Of a DNA stretch of 64,000 nt, positions 29,689-39,697 are shown piece after piece. A program made the translations under genes and the position numbers. Each line of letters opens with the position of its first letter. The first letter of the stretch is position 1. The notes beneath the pieces are model-generated. The model worked only from the letters and a program-made list of their open reading frames with translations, did no database searches and had not been told where the DNA came from. Source of the stretch: Nothopassalora personata (taxonomy: Eukaryota; Ascomycota; Dothideomycetes; Mycosphaerellales; Mycosphaerellaceae); assembly GCA_033816765.1 (NCBI GenBank), contig CM066289.1:4030001-4094000 (forward strand). Reading direction: 5' to 3'.

Positions 29689-29956
29689 TATACAGTTGGT
29701 GGACACAAGGCACACTGCGGTGTGATACTGTCTTCGCTTGAGGCTTGCTGCGGCAAGATATACAACTCTCTGTTGCGACGGCCCAAGCGAGCTGCTGCCT
29801 CCAGACGCACAGGGTCTTCCTCGCACTCGACTTCATACATACACACGACAGACTAGATTGGATTGGATTGAATTGGGTAATGGCGTTTGATGGATATACC
29901 CCATGGCGATTGATTCACGCGTACGAGGGCGTACGGCGGTTTGAGAGGGGGGGTGG
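29689..29956 (+). other. 3' untranslated region and polypurine tract of B
   Basis: No open frame worth noting. The purine tract GAGAGGGGGGGTGG lies directly before the 3' LTR, ending GGTGG as in A. Confidence 0.8.
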
Positions 29957-30146
29957 TGTCACGGTTTACCTTTGCACAGACGCACTTCGGTGTCACGTGA
30001 CCTCGCGCCCTAGCGCGCCCGGACCCTAGATTCGGGCCCGATCTTATCACGCGCTTCTCGCGACTTCTTACTTCTCTTCTTCGTAGAACTTACTCGATAC
30101 TAAGGCTAATACACGTTTGCGCCCTGTTGCTGTCTTGTCCGTGTCA
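29957..30146 (+). repeat. 3' LTR of B
   Basis: 190 bp, identical to the 5' LTR, followed by the target-site duplication ACTAC. Confidence 0.95.
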
Positions 30147-31815
30147 ACTACGACATCTATAATAAAGAGCTTCTAGCTATTGTTACTACTATATAACATT
30201 AGAGAGTATATGTCGAGGGCCTACCGAAGTTAACGATTCTTTCTAACTATAAGAATCTTACGTACTTCACGACGACGAAAGAACTTACCCGAAGGCAAGC
30301 CCGCTAGTCGGAGCTACTAGAACAGTATAAGTTCGAAATTAAATATACTCTAGGACGAGAGAACGGCCGCGCCGACGCGCTAAGTCGAAGAAGCGACTAT
30401 ATAGAAGGAAAAGAACTAGTATAACACAAAATACTAAAGACGAACCCCGACGGAAGTCTTAGCGCTAATATAAGAGAATTTAACAATATCGTACGGATAT
30501 TAGGCGATAAGGACGAACAATTCCCTATATCGTAAGGAAAATACTAGGTACTAAAGGATCGAGAAGAAGAATGCATACGACAACATCACGACGGACTAAC
30601 TTATAGACACCCTAGAACTTTAAAGACAATAGACCTAATACAACGCAGCTTCTTATTCCTATAGATAAGACTTAAGGTGTTACGCTACATTAAACAATAC
30701 GTACACTACTAACCGAATAAGGCGGCGAGACATGCGAAATACGGTTACCTACAGTTTAGGACACTACTAATGAAACCATAGGACGAAGTCATAATAGACT
30801 TTATTACGAAACTCCTACCGTTAAGAGACTAAGTTACGAAATAACTATACGACATAATACTAGTTATAGTTAATAGACTTATAAAATACGTATACTTTAT
30901 TCCTATATTAGAAACATACAATATAGAGTAGCTCGGATACCTCGTACTAGATAGACTTATCCGATACTACGGATTCCCTTAAACGTTCATAACGGATAGA
31001 GATAAGCTATTTACATCGAACTACTAGAAAACGCTTATAGGAACGATTGGAATAAGACATAAGCTGTTAATAGCATATTATCTAGAAATAGACGGATAAA
31101 CGGAAAGGAGAAATTAAACGCTAGAACAATACCTACGACACTACATTAACTATGTATAAGACAACTAGGTTTTATTACTACTACTAGCGTAGATTGCACT
31201 AAACAACTACAAATTAGAGACAACTTTAACGACACCATTTTATACGAACTTTAGGAAAGATCCTAACCTATTTAGAACACCTAGATCCTACCTACAAGCC
31301 GAAAGAGGGATCGTGACGACGGATACTCTTAAGGAAGTGTATAAAGAAACACGTAAGGCGATCGAAGATGTACAATAAAAACTGTCTTAATAACGGTAGG
31401 ACACAAGAAAAATAGTACCTCTACTAAAAGAGGGGGATAAGGTCTATCTCCTTATAAAAAACTTAAGAACAAGAAGATAGACTAAGAAACTAGATTACGT
31501 TAAGGTCGGACCATTTTTCATCGATAAAGTTATAGGACTAGTTAACTACCTTCTACGGCTACTACCTAACGTAAAAATCCACCTAGTCTTCTACATCTCT
31601 AAGTTAGAACCCGTAGACGCCGAAACACCCTACTAGGAAAGCTTCTATTTCGAGCTAGAAGTAGAAAACGAATTTAAAGTCGAAAAAATCCTAGATAAGA
31701 AAGGTTAGCGATACCTTGTTAAGTAGAAAGGATACGACGAATTAGAAAATTCCTAGGAACTAAAACAAAACCTATAAAACTATTAGCAAAAGATCCGATA
31801 ATACTAAAAATAGGT
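30147..31815 (+). pseudogene. RNase H, integrase and chromodomain relic of C
   Basis: Last part of the C pol frame. RNase H with NYDIYNKELLAIV and GRADALSRRSDY; integrase zinc region HRHPRTLKTI; core with DFITKLLP, ITDRDKLFTS and LEIDGXTERRN; chromodomain FKVEKILDKKG...YLVKXKGYDELENS near 31,675-31,765. Only RIP-type stops break the frame, so the ancestor was a full chromovirus. Confidence 0.82.
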
Positions 31816-31858
31816 CCGCCGATATAACTAACGACAATCAATCTCTCGGCCGACGAGC

Positions 31859-31931
31859 GACTAGGGTAGGAATCGAACCTACGACCTTAAGAGTGTAGAT
31901 AGCTTACGCTCTACTACTAAGCTACCTAGCT
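31859..31931 (-). tRNA. degenerate tRNA-like sequence in relic C
   Basis: On the minus strand, 73 nt with a 7-bp acceptor stem (AGCTAGG with CCTAGTC, outer pair lost), an A-box TAGCTTAGTAG, an exact B-box GGTTCGATTCC (31,869-31,879), and a complete T arm GTAGG-TTCGATT-CCTAC. The anticodon arm is 2 nt too long for the canonical form, so no anticodon can be assigned, and no T-run terminator follows. Probably a RIP-damaged tRNA copy caught inside the element. Confidence 0.5.
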
Positions 31932-31985
31932 GATTAATAAGAATAGGGACACAACTTACAAATAAATACCCTAATAAGTCTCTAC

Positions 31986-32006
31986 CCCTAGGGACTCGCC
32001 CTAGGG
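31986..32006. repeat. CCCTAGGG hairpin
   Basis: Two copies of the self-complementary octamer CCCTAGGG (31,986-31,993 and 31,999-32,006) separated by 5 nt, just upstream of the end of the antisense ORF. Could fold as a hairpin; no function known. Confidence 0.4.
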
Positions 32007-32027
32007 CTCCGCTCTAGAAAGCGCCGC

Positions 32028-32510
32028 CTAGTTATTTACGGGCATCTCTAGGATATCCGAGAAAGAAACTAGCGAAGGCGACACCTCTACCCCCGACGCC
32101 CGCTTAAGAGACGCTAGCTCCTTACGCGCCTCTTCCTCCTCGAGCTCCTCTAACTCCTTAGCGACGGCATCGTCGGTGCGACGCTTAGCTAATCGTAGCT
32201 GTTTCCGAAGACGGATCTTACGTATCTTTAGCCGCACCTCCTCCTCTTTAATCCTCTTAAGCTCTAGCTTAAGATTATCGCGCGAATTGCGAAGACATTC
32301 CTACTCCGGACGAGAAAGACGTATATCGCAATCCTTATAGCCTTTTCGAATATAGGCCGAACACTTTCTAGACCGAGAACCTACGATACACTTTACTACT
32401 ACGCCCGAGGATCGAGACTTCTAATAATTCGTGCATAGAGCTATTTCAATACTAGAAATTTTAGTATCCTAAGCAAGTCGTTAACGGCGTTTATAGGAGG
32501 AAGAAGACAT
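32028..32510 (-). pseudogene. antisense Cys-cluster/coiled-coil ORF of C
   Basis: A 160-codon frame opposite to the element, from ATG (32,508-32,510) to TAA at 32,028, broken only by RIP-type stops in its first half; the last 69 codons are open. The N-terminal part shows remnants of two Cys groups (CTNY..., KCSAYIRKGYKDC, with Tyr where Cys or His is expected before RIP). The second half is a strongly charged coiled coil (KEEEVRLKIRKIRLRKQLRL, then ELEELEEEEARKEL). Relic F has a related ORF in the same relation to its gag. I believe such antisense ORFs are common in fungal Ty3 elements, but no function is known to me. Confidence 0.65.
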
Positions 32511-32583
32511 AGTTAATTATTACTATAAGAAATAATAACGGCTTAAGAAGCTTCGGGACGAAGCTAGGCTAAGAAGGTGATAG

Positions 32584-32987
32584 TGTTACAGAATGATTCC
32601 TATAGACCCTAGAATTATAACGATAAGACAAACACGTAACTTATCCTACCTAAGCGCTTAGACTTAGAGCAATTAGACTACTTATGCTTAGACTAATTAG
32701 ACTACTTATGCTTAGAATAATTAGACTAATTACCGAGATCTACGAATCTCCTTTATATTTAGGAACGCTAAGAACCCCTTATGGTTTCGACGCGTTTAAC
32801 TCACTATTTAATATTACTGTTTAGAATATACTATAACCTAACCTCTACCTTACTGCTACTTAGTCTTTATAAGACAAGACAGCTACTACTTCATCACTCT
32901 CCCTTAACTTCCTATCGGCCCGAGAACAAACCCGATTAAGCTTATCTTCTTAACTTGTAATATTATTAGGTTATACTAAACCTAACA
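32584..32987 (+). repeat. 3' LTR of relic C
   Basis: About 404 bp, TGTTACAG...CCTAACA, similar to 11,168-11,564 with different RIP hits. CACGTAAC here stands where the left copy has CACGTGAC. The flank on the right, ACTATCCCCCCCTCTAGG, looks like a minus-strand polypurine tract, so an alternative reading makes this LTR the 3' end of minus-strand relic F. Confidence 0.75.
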
Positions 32988-33085
32988 ACTATCCCCCCCT
33001 CTAGGATCGATGTCCTAGCGATTACGTATTATTAGTTATAAAGAGCGTTATCTACCTAAATTTCCTTCGCAATTCTAACTTCGCT

Positions 33086-33628
33086 ATACCCTCTACGAGC
33101 ACTTTATCCCGTAACCGTCGTCTCGTACGTATCTTTACAAATCCTATCTTCCCGCTACTTCCTTACGAGAATTGTACTAAAACTAACTCTTACTATGTTA
33201 TTATCGCCGGTTTCTCTATTATGTCTTACGCTAAGTATATACGTAACGGCACTCCTTACGTCTCGACCTCCCTTAGCCGGTTAGACCGGGTTATTAACGA
33301 GCTATCCGAGAAGATTGCGAAGGACGAGAAGGACGCGGAAAGGATAACCGCGTAGGCTCTTACCCTACTTCGTCGAGTAGATAAAATCCGTTACCGCATC
33401 GAGCGAAACCGGAAGGTCCGTAACGAGAATAATAGGAAGGTAGAAGAATAGGTACGCTATCTAGCGGCTAATACCGAATTCGACCCTAACGATCCTAAGT
33501 TATCGGACTTCCCCGGTCTAGAGAGTAACCTTCTTAAAGCCGGCGTTGCTTCTCCTTTCTCGTAGCCCGATAGCTATCCGTCGTAAGTCGTAGTATCTAA
33601 TAGTCGTGTTTCTATGTCGTTATATTAA
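33086..33628 (+). pseudogene. Cys-cluster/coiled-coil ORF antisense to relic F
   Basis: About 180 codons on the plus strand with a RIP-altered start (ATA at 33,086) and three internal TAG/TAA. It has PYENCTKTN (33,150s), then SYAKYIRNGTPYV where Cys is expected at the Tyr positions, giving two C-x2-C-type groups, then a coiled coil (SRLDRVINELSEKIAKDEKDAERI and beyond) and a tail DPNDPKLSDFPGLE. Same architecture as the antisense ORF of C at 32,028-32,510. Its stop lies about 20 bp from the gag end of F on the other strand. Confidence 0.6.
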
Positions 33629-33649
33629 CTTCTATGTCCTAGGCTATTA

Positions 33650-34609
33650 GATTGGGAAGCCGCTATTTAATACCTTATCGTCGTTAGGTTGTTTCTACTA
33701 GGTAGATTTCGAGAAGAATTTCTCGTATTCCTAGTATATTTTCTCTTCGCAAATTATTATATTAAACTTACGGCTAACTATATTCTTCTTCTTATAGTTT
33801 CTTATATAGTAACCTTGCTCGCTATATACGTAGTAGGTAGAACCTTTACTCTTTAGCCTCCTTCCTGTCCTACGCTCCGTTACGTCTAATTCTATTAGGT
33901 TTCCGTAACCGTTAGGGTCCTAACTTCTAGCCTTAAAGCCCCCTCTTCCGCCTATAGCGGGTCTCTAGTATCTAGGCTATACGAATCGGTCGTACCTTAA
34001 ATCCTAGAGCCTTTCGTCGATCTCCTTTACTACCTTAATTATCGACCCTAGCGTAATAACGCTAGCATTTTAGGATAGTTCGGCTTTAATATTGTCCTTT
34101 AGCCCGAGGTAGAACTACGATCGTAACACTACGTCGTTCTATTCTAGGTCAGCGGTATATCCTTAGAATTCTAAAGCGTAGACGGTAACTAAATGCGTCT
34201 ATTAAAGTTGTCGGATATATCGGTCGGCGTATATCTCCTCGTTAGGTATCCCGTATAGATTATCGAGTTTCGTCTTAAACTCGTCGTAGTCGTAGAAAAT
34301 TTTTCGAGTTTCCGTTTTCGGTATTTCTCCCTCGCCCTAGTTATATAGCTAGTCCTTAAGGTATAGTCGGAATCCTCTAGCTACTTTTCCTCGTAGGAAG
34401 GATACGGCGTATAAGACCTTACTAGCCTCGCCTTAAAACTAGTGTACGTTAAAGTAAAGGTATAACTAAACCTATAGTTAAAAAGCCTCTAGTTTATCCT
34501 TAGTCCCGTCGAACGTCTCCGGCGTAGACACTTTAGGTGTACGGTAGTAGTCTAGTAGGTTTAGTATGCCTATAGGAGTGTTATTCTTACTACTTCCTAT
34601 AATCGACAT
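33650..34609 (-). pseudogene. gag relic F (minus strand)
   Basis: From ATG (34,607-34,609) leftward, about 320 codons with RIP stops. Gag core: VSTPETFDGTKDKLEAF, LYAVSFLRGKVARGF, YADRYIRQL, LVTVYALEF; then a knuckle remnant YYVYSEQGYYIRNYKKKN whose Tyr positions fit a lost C-x2-C-x4-H-x4-C. No protease or polymerase follows; the antisense Cys-cluster ORF is directly next. Either pol was deleted or F is a non-autonomous gag-only element. Confidence 0.7.
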
Positions 34610-35931
34610 TTCGCTTATTTGTTCCGTAATGCTAGTTAACTATAGCGTTTATCGTAACGGACTCCGGGTAGCGTCTCTCCTAGATATATATAAAGAGCCC
34701 TAGTAGTAGTGCTTAAAGTTGTTAGGAACCGCTGTACGTTATCCTAACCGGGCTTAGTTCTTTATAGTAATATCTCTAACTCGTTAAGAAGGTAGTAGTC
34801 CTAAATAGTATATAGTATATACTTAAAATAAGTTAAGCACGAGGCTCCTATCTACTTATAAAAGAGCGTCGTCTATATAATGCTATATCTTAGCGCGACT
34901 AGCTAGTTAAGCACGACCTAGTTAGTTAGCTAGTTGGTCGAGTATAACCTAGCTAGCCGACCGCTCGACTACTCGTCTCGACTACTCGTCTCGACTACTC
35001 GTCTAGCTAGGTCCTTCTACGTTACCCGTAACGGACCGTAATAACCGCCCTTACTTATAACGGCTATTTTATCCTTTAGTCCTAACTAGATCCTAAGAAC
35101 CTTACTAAGACCTAAAGTAAGTACACCCTCTGGACTACTACTTACTACTAGAACTACTAGGGCCTTTAGAACCCCTCTTATAGGAAGTCGAGTTAATTAT
35201 AGTACCCTCCTAAAAGTCGTTATTAGTACTAAGACGCTATAGGAACTAACGAATTAGGGTAGTAACATTATCCTAAGAGAGGGAGTTAGAGAATAGGAGG
35301 CGGATCTTAAGTAGGACAGTTCTAGAACTATTACTAGGAGCCCTAGGGATACTTAGGCGCTAGTCTATATCGCTAGGGATAAGCTAGGTAGGTAGCATCT
35401 AAAGACTATATCTAGAGGTGCTTATACTAGGAGAATATAGAACTAGAGATAGGAAGCCCTTACGTAGAGGACTACTACGTATAATAGGAGGAGAGCGCCT
35501 AGCTTATATACTACCCTAGAAGGTAGTACTAGTAGATCGAGTATAACCTATACCTAGCTACTAGTAGGTTCTAGATAGACTAGTAGTACTCTACTATAGG
35601 GTCCTTAGAGAGAAGAAGCTATACTTATTATAGTAATTATTAAGAGCGTAGTTAGTATAGTAGCCCTTAAACTATCCTAGAATAGTATAGTAGCTAGTAA
35701 ACGGAAGGTTAGATCTCTCCTTATAGCGGTTATATACGCTGCCGAAGTACTAAATAAGATAGTCTATAGCGGATACCTATAAGGTAGGAAGGTAGTTCCA
35801 ACTACTATTAAGGTTTATAGTTATAGTATTAGAGATACGACCTTAAGGATTAACTATTATATAATTGAAGTCCTAGGTAGCCGCGTTAATCTAACCCTAG
35901 TTTAGTAGGTTAGTAATACTACCCTTAGTAG
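34610..35931. other. unassigned RIP-degraded DNA
   Basis: Upstream of gag F this should hold its leader and LTR, but I found no second LTR copy. A 13-bp unit TCGACTACTCGTC is repeated three times at 34,965-35,003. From about 35,100 to 35,931 there are short open stretches on the plus strand without a recognisable domain. It ends at TTAGTAG, the left flank of element G. Confidence 0.5.
34965..35003. repeat. 13-bp tandem repeat x3
   Basis: TCGACTACTCGTC three times in a row without mismatch, upstream of gag relic F. Could be an LTR enhancer repeat. Confidence 0.8.
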
Positions 35932-36324
35932 TATCAACGACTAATTGGTGGTGTTAACCTTAGGTATTAGTTATGTCGACCTTAGGTTTAGAGGAGGGGT
36001 CCCTTAGGTCCAACTTGCCCCAATTTCATTTAGGTTTGATTAGACATTTAGGTGAGCTAGCGGGACCTAGTATAGCTATTAAGATATATACTACGCAGTT
36101 GAGCATTGTAAGCGTAGCATTAAGGCAACAATTCAATTCATACCTCTCGAGTAGAGGGCATAGGGGTTTAGGGTCCGCTAATCCTCTTATTTTATCTAGC
36201 TACTACGCTGCTCGTTACGTAACCTAATTTCACGGTTCCGGGACCGGCAAATACCTCTGCTTACATAAGCGCCGCTCTACACCACTACAACTTAGATAGG
36301 CCTATATAGGGTGGTTAGTAGACA
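35932..36324 (+). repeat. 5' LTR of G
   Basis: 393 bp, heavily RIPed; the E-box is GTTACGTAAC here. Palindrome version at 36,227-36,252. Confidence 0.85.
36227..36252. repeat. palindrome copy in 5' LTR of G
   Basis: ATTTCACGGTTCC followed by GGGACCGGCAAAT; imperfect LTR form of the 26-bp palindrome. Confidence 0.8.
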
Positions 36325-39300
36325 TTATTTTAGTAGTCAATGAGGGGAGGTATTAAGTGTACACCCGGTAGCGTATTAGCATCCAGTTTATAAGGTTAAA
36401 ATCACGGTTTAAGGTCTAAGGTTCACGGTCAAGGTCATTACTTAAGGTTAAGGTTTAAGGTTAAGGTTTACGGTTAAGGTCAACTAAGGTCGAAAACACT
36501 TAAGGTCTAAGGTATTTAGCAACAATTACGGTTATAAGGTCCTATTAAGTAATAACTAGTATTAGTACATTCTAAAGTAAGCATTACGTAACAATAGATA
36601 CGGCTACATTACTAGAAAAACTTAGCACCTTTACCGACATAGGTAGAGGCTACGAATAGCCTATAAACCCTACGAAAATGGAAGGGGTCTATAGGGATTC
36701 TGTCCCTTATAAGGGGATAGAGGAATCGGAGGAAGGGGAAACACCTAAATCTAGTAAAGAAGGGAGAAGCGGAACTAGCGCCGCTAAACTAGGTATAGGT
36801 GTAGGAACGAACAGTACAATTAGAATAGATGCTATAACTGCCCTCTTTAGACGATTAGCAGTAGTAATAGAAAACGCTAGCCCTTGCTTTCTACCTCTAG
36901 GAGGTGCTAAGAATCCGTTCTTTAATAGCACTAATGCTACTAAGTTCTAGGAGCGGTTTAGCGACCTAATAGACTAGTATCCGCCGCGGGCATCTATTAA
37001 GAAGGATAATTTCTAGGGTAGGTTTAAGCGCAATTGCGAAACTACTATCCGGCGCGTAGTTATAAGGCTGCCTAGGTGGCTCACTAATAAGGCACGTTTT
37101 AGGAGAGCGTTCTTATTAGAGTTCTTAAGGTTTAACGCCTACTCGATATTAGGGAGTCGGGAATATCTTAAGGAGATTGTTAGGGCGTAGCAAGGTAAGA
37201 GGCCTAAAGAACAAGATATAAAGGAATTCATCCGCCTATTTATATCCTTAAGTGACCTAATTGAACCTAAGGATTTGGATAATAGCTCCCGGAGTCGCCT
37301 TCTCCTTTAGGGATTGCTAGAGGCGGTCGCGAAAGCGGTCTATAAGGCTTGCGGGCTTTACCTAAAGTAGCCTAAGAAGTTTAGGGACTTTTAGAGGATC
37401 CTCGATAAAGCTACTAGCATCGTAGATAGTGAGGAGGGATAGAAAGCTATACATATAGATTTCCCTCTTACTTTACCTTAGCTATACCGCTTAGTCGTAA
37501 AGTAAATGCCGCGCCTTAAGCCTAAAATTAACACGCTTAAGAAGGCTACCTCTAGGACTGTTATTAATAATAATCTAATCTAGAAGGTAGCTAAAATGAG
37601 CATACGTGCATACTAGCGCGGTCGCGTCGCGGACGCGGGTACCTTCTACCCGATCGAGAATTAACGCTCTATGCAACCGGAGAGGTACGACCTAGACACT
37701 AAACTGTAGGTTTACGTAATGTAGCGCCCCCTATCGTAGAATCGCGAACAGTCTAAAGCGATAGATAGTTGTTACTACAACTATAGCAGTTTGAAGCACT
37801 AGGCTAGTAATTGTAGGGCGATAAGGTCCTTAATATCCCGGGGCTACGTATACCTCGCCCCGAATAACTAGTAGTATCTAGAAAAAGAAGGCGATCCGCG
37901 TCCTACTAAGTTTAACTTTCGGAGGGACTATAGTAAACCGAAACTGCTCTACATGCTCCCTCTACTCGAAGAACATTATAGGCCGATTGAGTTTAATAAC
38001 TAGTATAAGATTCCCGTACTACATAAGTAATAGATAGGTAGGGACTATACTAGGGTAACAAAGGTTACGCCTCCTAATTATTCTAAGCCCCCTCCTAACT
38101 TTAGGCATTTAATAGAGTATAGCCCTAAGGACGCACGGTCTAGCTAAGCGGCGAAGGCTACTAGGATATATTAGGTCTTATTCGGAGAAAGTGAAGCGGA
38201 GTAGGCGATCGACTTAGGCGAGCTTAACGAGGTATCTACCTATCCTATACAGTCTAACAAAGTGAAAGGGAAGGCACCCGTAGGCATTCTAAAGAATCCG
38301 CACCCGAGGACCCGGTCCCTAGCCTAGGATCTACGAGCCCAAGCTAAGGCTACTAAGAAAGTTCGCCTACAATTAGAATAGGAGATCCGGTAAGCTAAGA
38401 TTAACTAGTAGGAGGTTGAAATAATTAACGAAGTTAGTGCTTAAATAAGCGAAACTTAATCATTAGCTAAATCTAGGGTAACCCTAGGAAGGGGAAATGA
38501 TGCCTAAGTAAATAGATTAGGGAACGATACTAATAAAGGACTGCCTAAGGATATGCCTATTAGTCCCGTAAACGCCCCCTTCGCACAAAGGAAGCGTATA
38601 TAGAATGCTAAGACTATAAGGATTAATAACTACGTCCGATAATATAGTTTAGCTAGTAATAGCCCGGTTATAAAGGAAGAGAGTATTATCTACTAGATTG
38701 ATTAGATCCTCTAGATAACGTTTCCTAATATGAACGCCTAAGATTGGTTTCGATATAGTCGCTAGTTCGAGGCTGCCCTCTTCGGTCGCGTTACTAACAC
38801 CCCCGCTCTTTAGGAGAAGCTCGCTCTAGTACGACGCCTTATAGGAAAGGATCCTAAGGTTTGTACTAGATAAGTAGTTACCTATAAAGATGAACCTAAG
38901 TACGATAAGGAGGTCTTCCGCGAAGATAGTTAGGCCTAGTATATCGGAGTGTATTTAACTATACTTTATTCTAAAGGTGCGGTCCCTACTACTAAACTAT
39001 ATAAGGACGTTAAGAAAATCGGGCTCTCTAGTGTCCTTAACAACTTTACTATAGTCCCTAGTCCTTAGGTAGTAGCGGAGTTTAGGATGAATAAGAACTA
39101 GATTAGGTGCCTAATTAATAAGGGTTCCGAGGTGAATATCATCGGCTAGAGGAACGCTTATAGGTTTAGGTTACTAGTAATGTCGAGTACTTAGCTTACC
39201 TTTCGAGGTGCTAGAGGGCGGGCCCAGTTTAAAGGTGTTATAGGCAATTTAGATGTTTAGGTGTTTAGGGTTTACTACTAGGTAGACATGTTTATCTCCT

Positions 39301-39599
39301 CGGATCTAAACTTACTAACAATCCTAGGACGTCCGTAGGCCCGTAAGGTGCGGCTTACTACCCGTAACTGCGATAATAGTTTATAGGAGGGGACTATTAC
39401 TAGCTGTAAAGGTGAAAGTGTTATGTTTACTACCCTAGTTAGCTCGGACAGGTGTAAGACCCTTTAAGAACTATTAAAAGCGTCGGGAAATAGAAGGGTA
39501 GGTTAATTTACGGCGCTTAACCTACCGGTAACTTACTAAAGCCGGATTTAATAAAATTAGTAAGGTTCTCGTACTGTCTCGGAGAAACCTCGGCCTTTA

Positions 39600-39625
39600 A
39601 TTTACCGGTCCCGGGACCGGTAAAT
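39600..39625. repeat. 26-bp perfect palindrome in pol of G
   Basis: Perfect form, aligned with 4173-4198 of H. Unchanged although everything around it is RIPed; it has no CpA or TpG. Confidence 0.9.
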
Positions 39626-39655
39626 AGCTATAGTAAGGAAAACGGATACGACTAC

Positions 39656-39697
39656 GACACGACGTATCTATAGGAAGACACGACGTATCTATAGGAA
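39656..39697 (+). repeat. 21-bp tandem duplication in G pol
   Basis: Two identical 21-bp units beginning GACACGACGTATC. H has one copy. Both units carry the same RIP changes, so the duplication came after RIP. Confidence 0.85.

Larger units (their letters stand above)
23286..30146 (+). mobile_element. intact Ty3 chromovirus B
   Basis: 6,861 bp with identical 190-bp LTRs, open gag and pol, a polypurine tract, and a target-site duplication ACTAC (23,281-23,285 and 30,147-30,151). Its proteins are clearly diverged from A, so it is a different family of the same chromovirus clade. No RIP signature; a very recent insertion into relic C. Confidence 0.95.
11168..32987 (+). mobile_element. RIP-degraded Ty3 chromovirus C, with nested insertions
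   Basis: LTR-bounded relic on the plus strand. It holds gag, protease, reverse transcriptase, RNase H, integrase and a chromodomain when RIP stops are read through. It is interrupted at 15,218-22,879 (solo LTR D containing element A) and at 23,286-30,151 (element B). Without these it is about 7.3 kb. The candidate polypurine tract before the right LTR is AAGAAGGTGATAG, probably GATGG before RIP. I found no matching target-site duplication, so an outer end may have been rearranged. Confidence 0.8.

Noticed and set aside
32584..33005. LTR read as the 3' LTR of minus-strand relic F
   Set aside because: The C-rich flank resembles a reversed polypurine tract. However, U3-like repeats at its left, the GGTGATAG tract before it and its match to the C 5' LTR in the same orientation favour element C. 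Kept only as an alternative.
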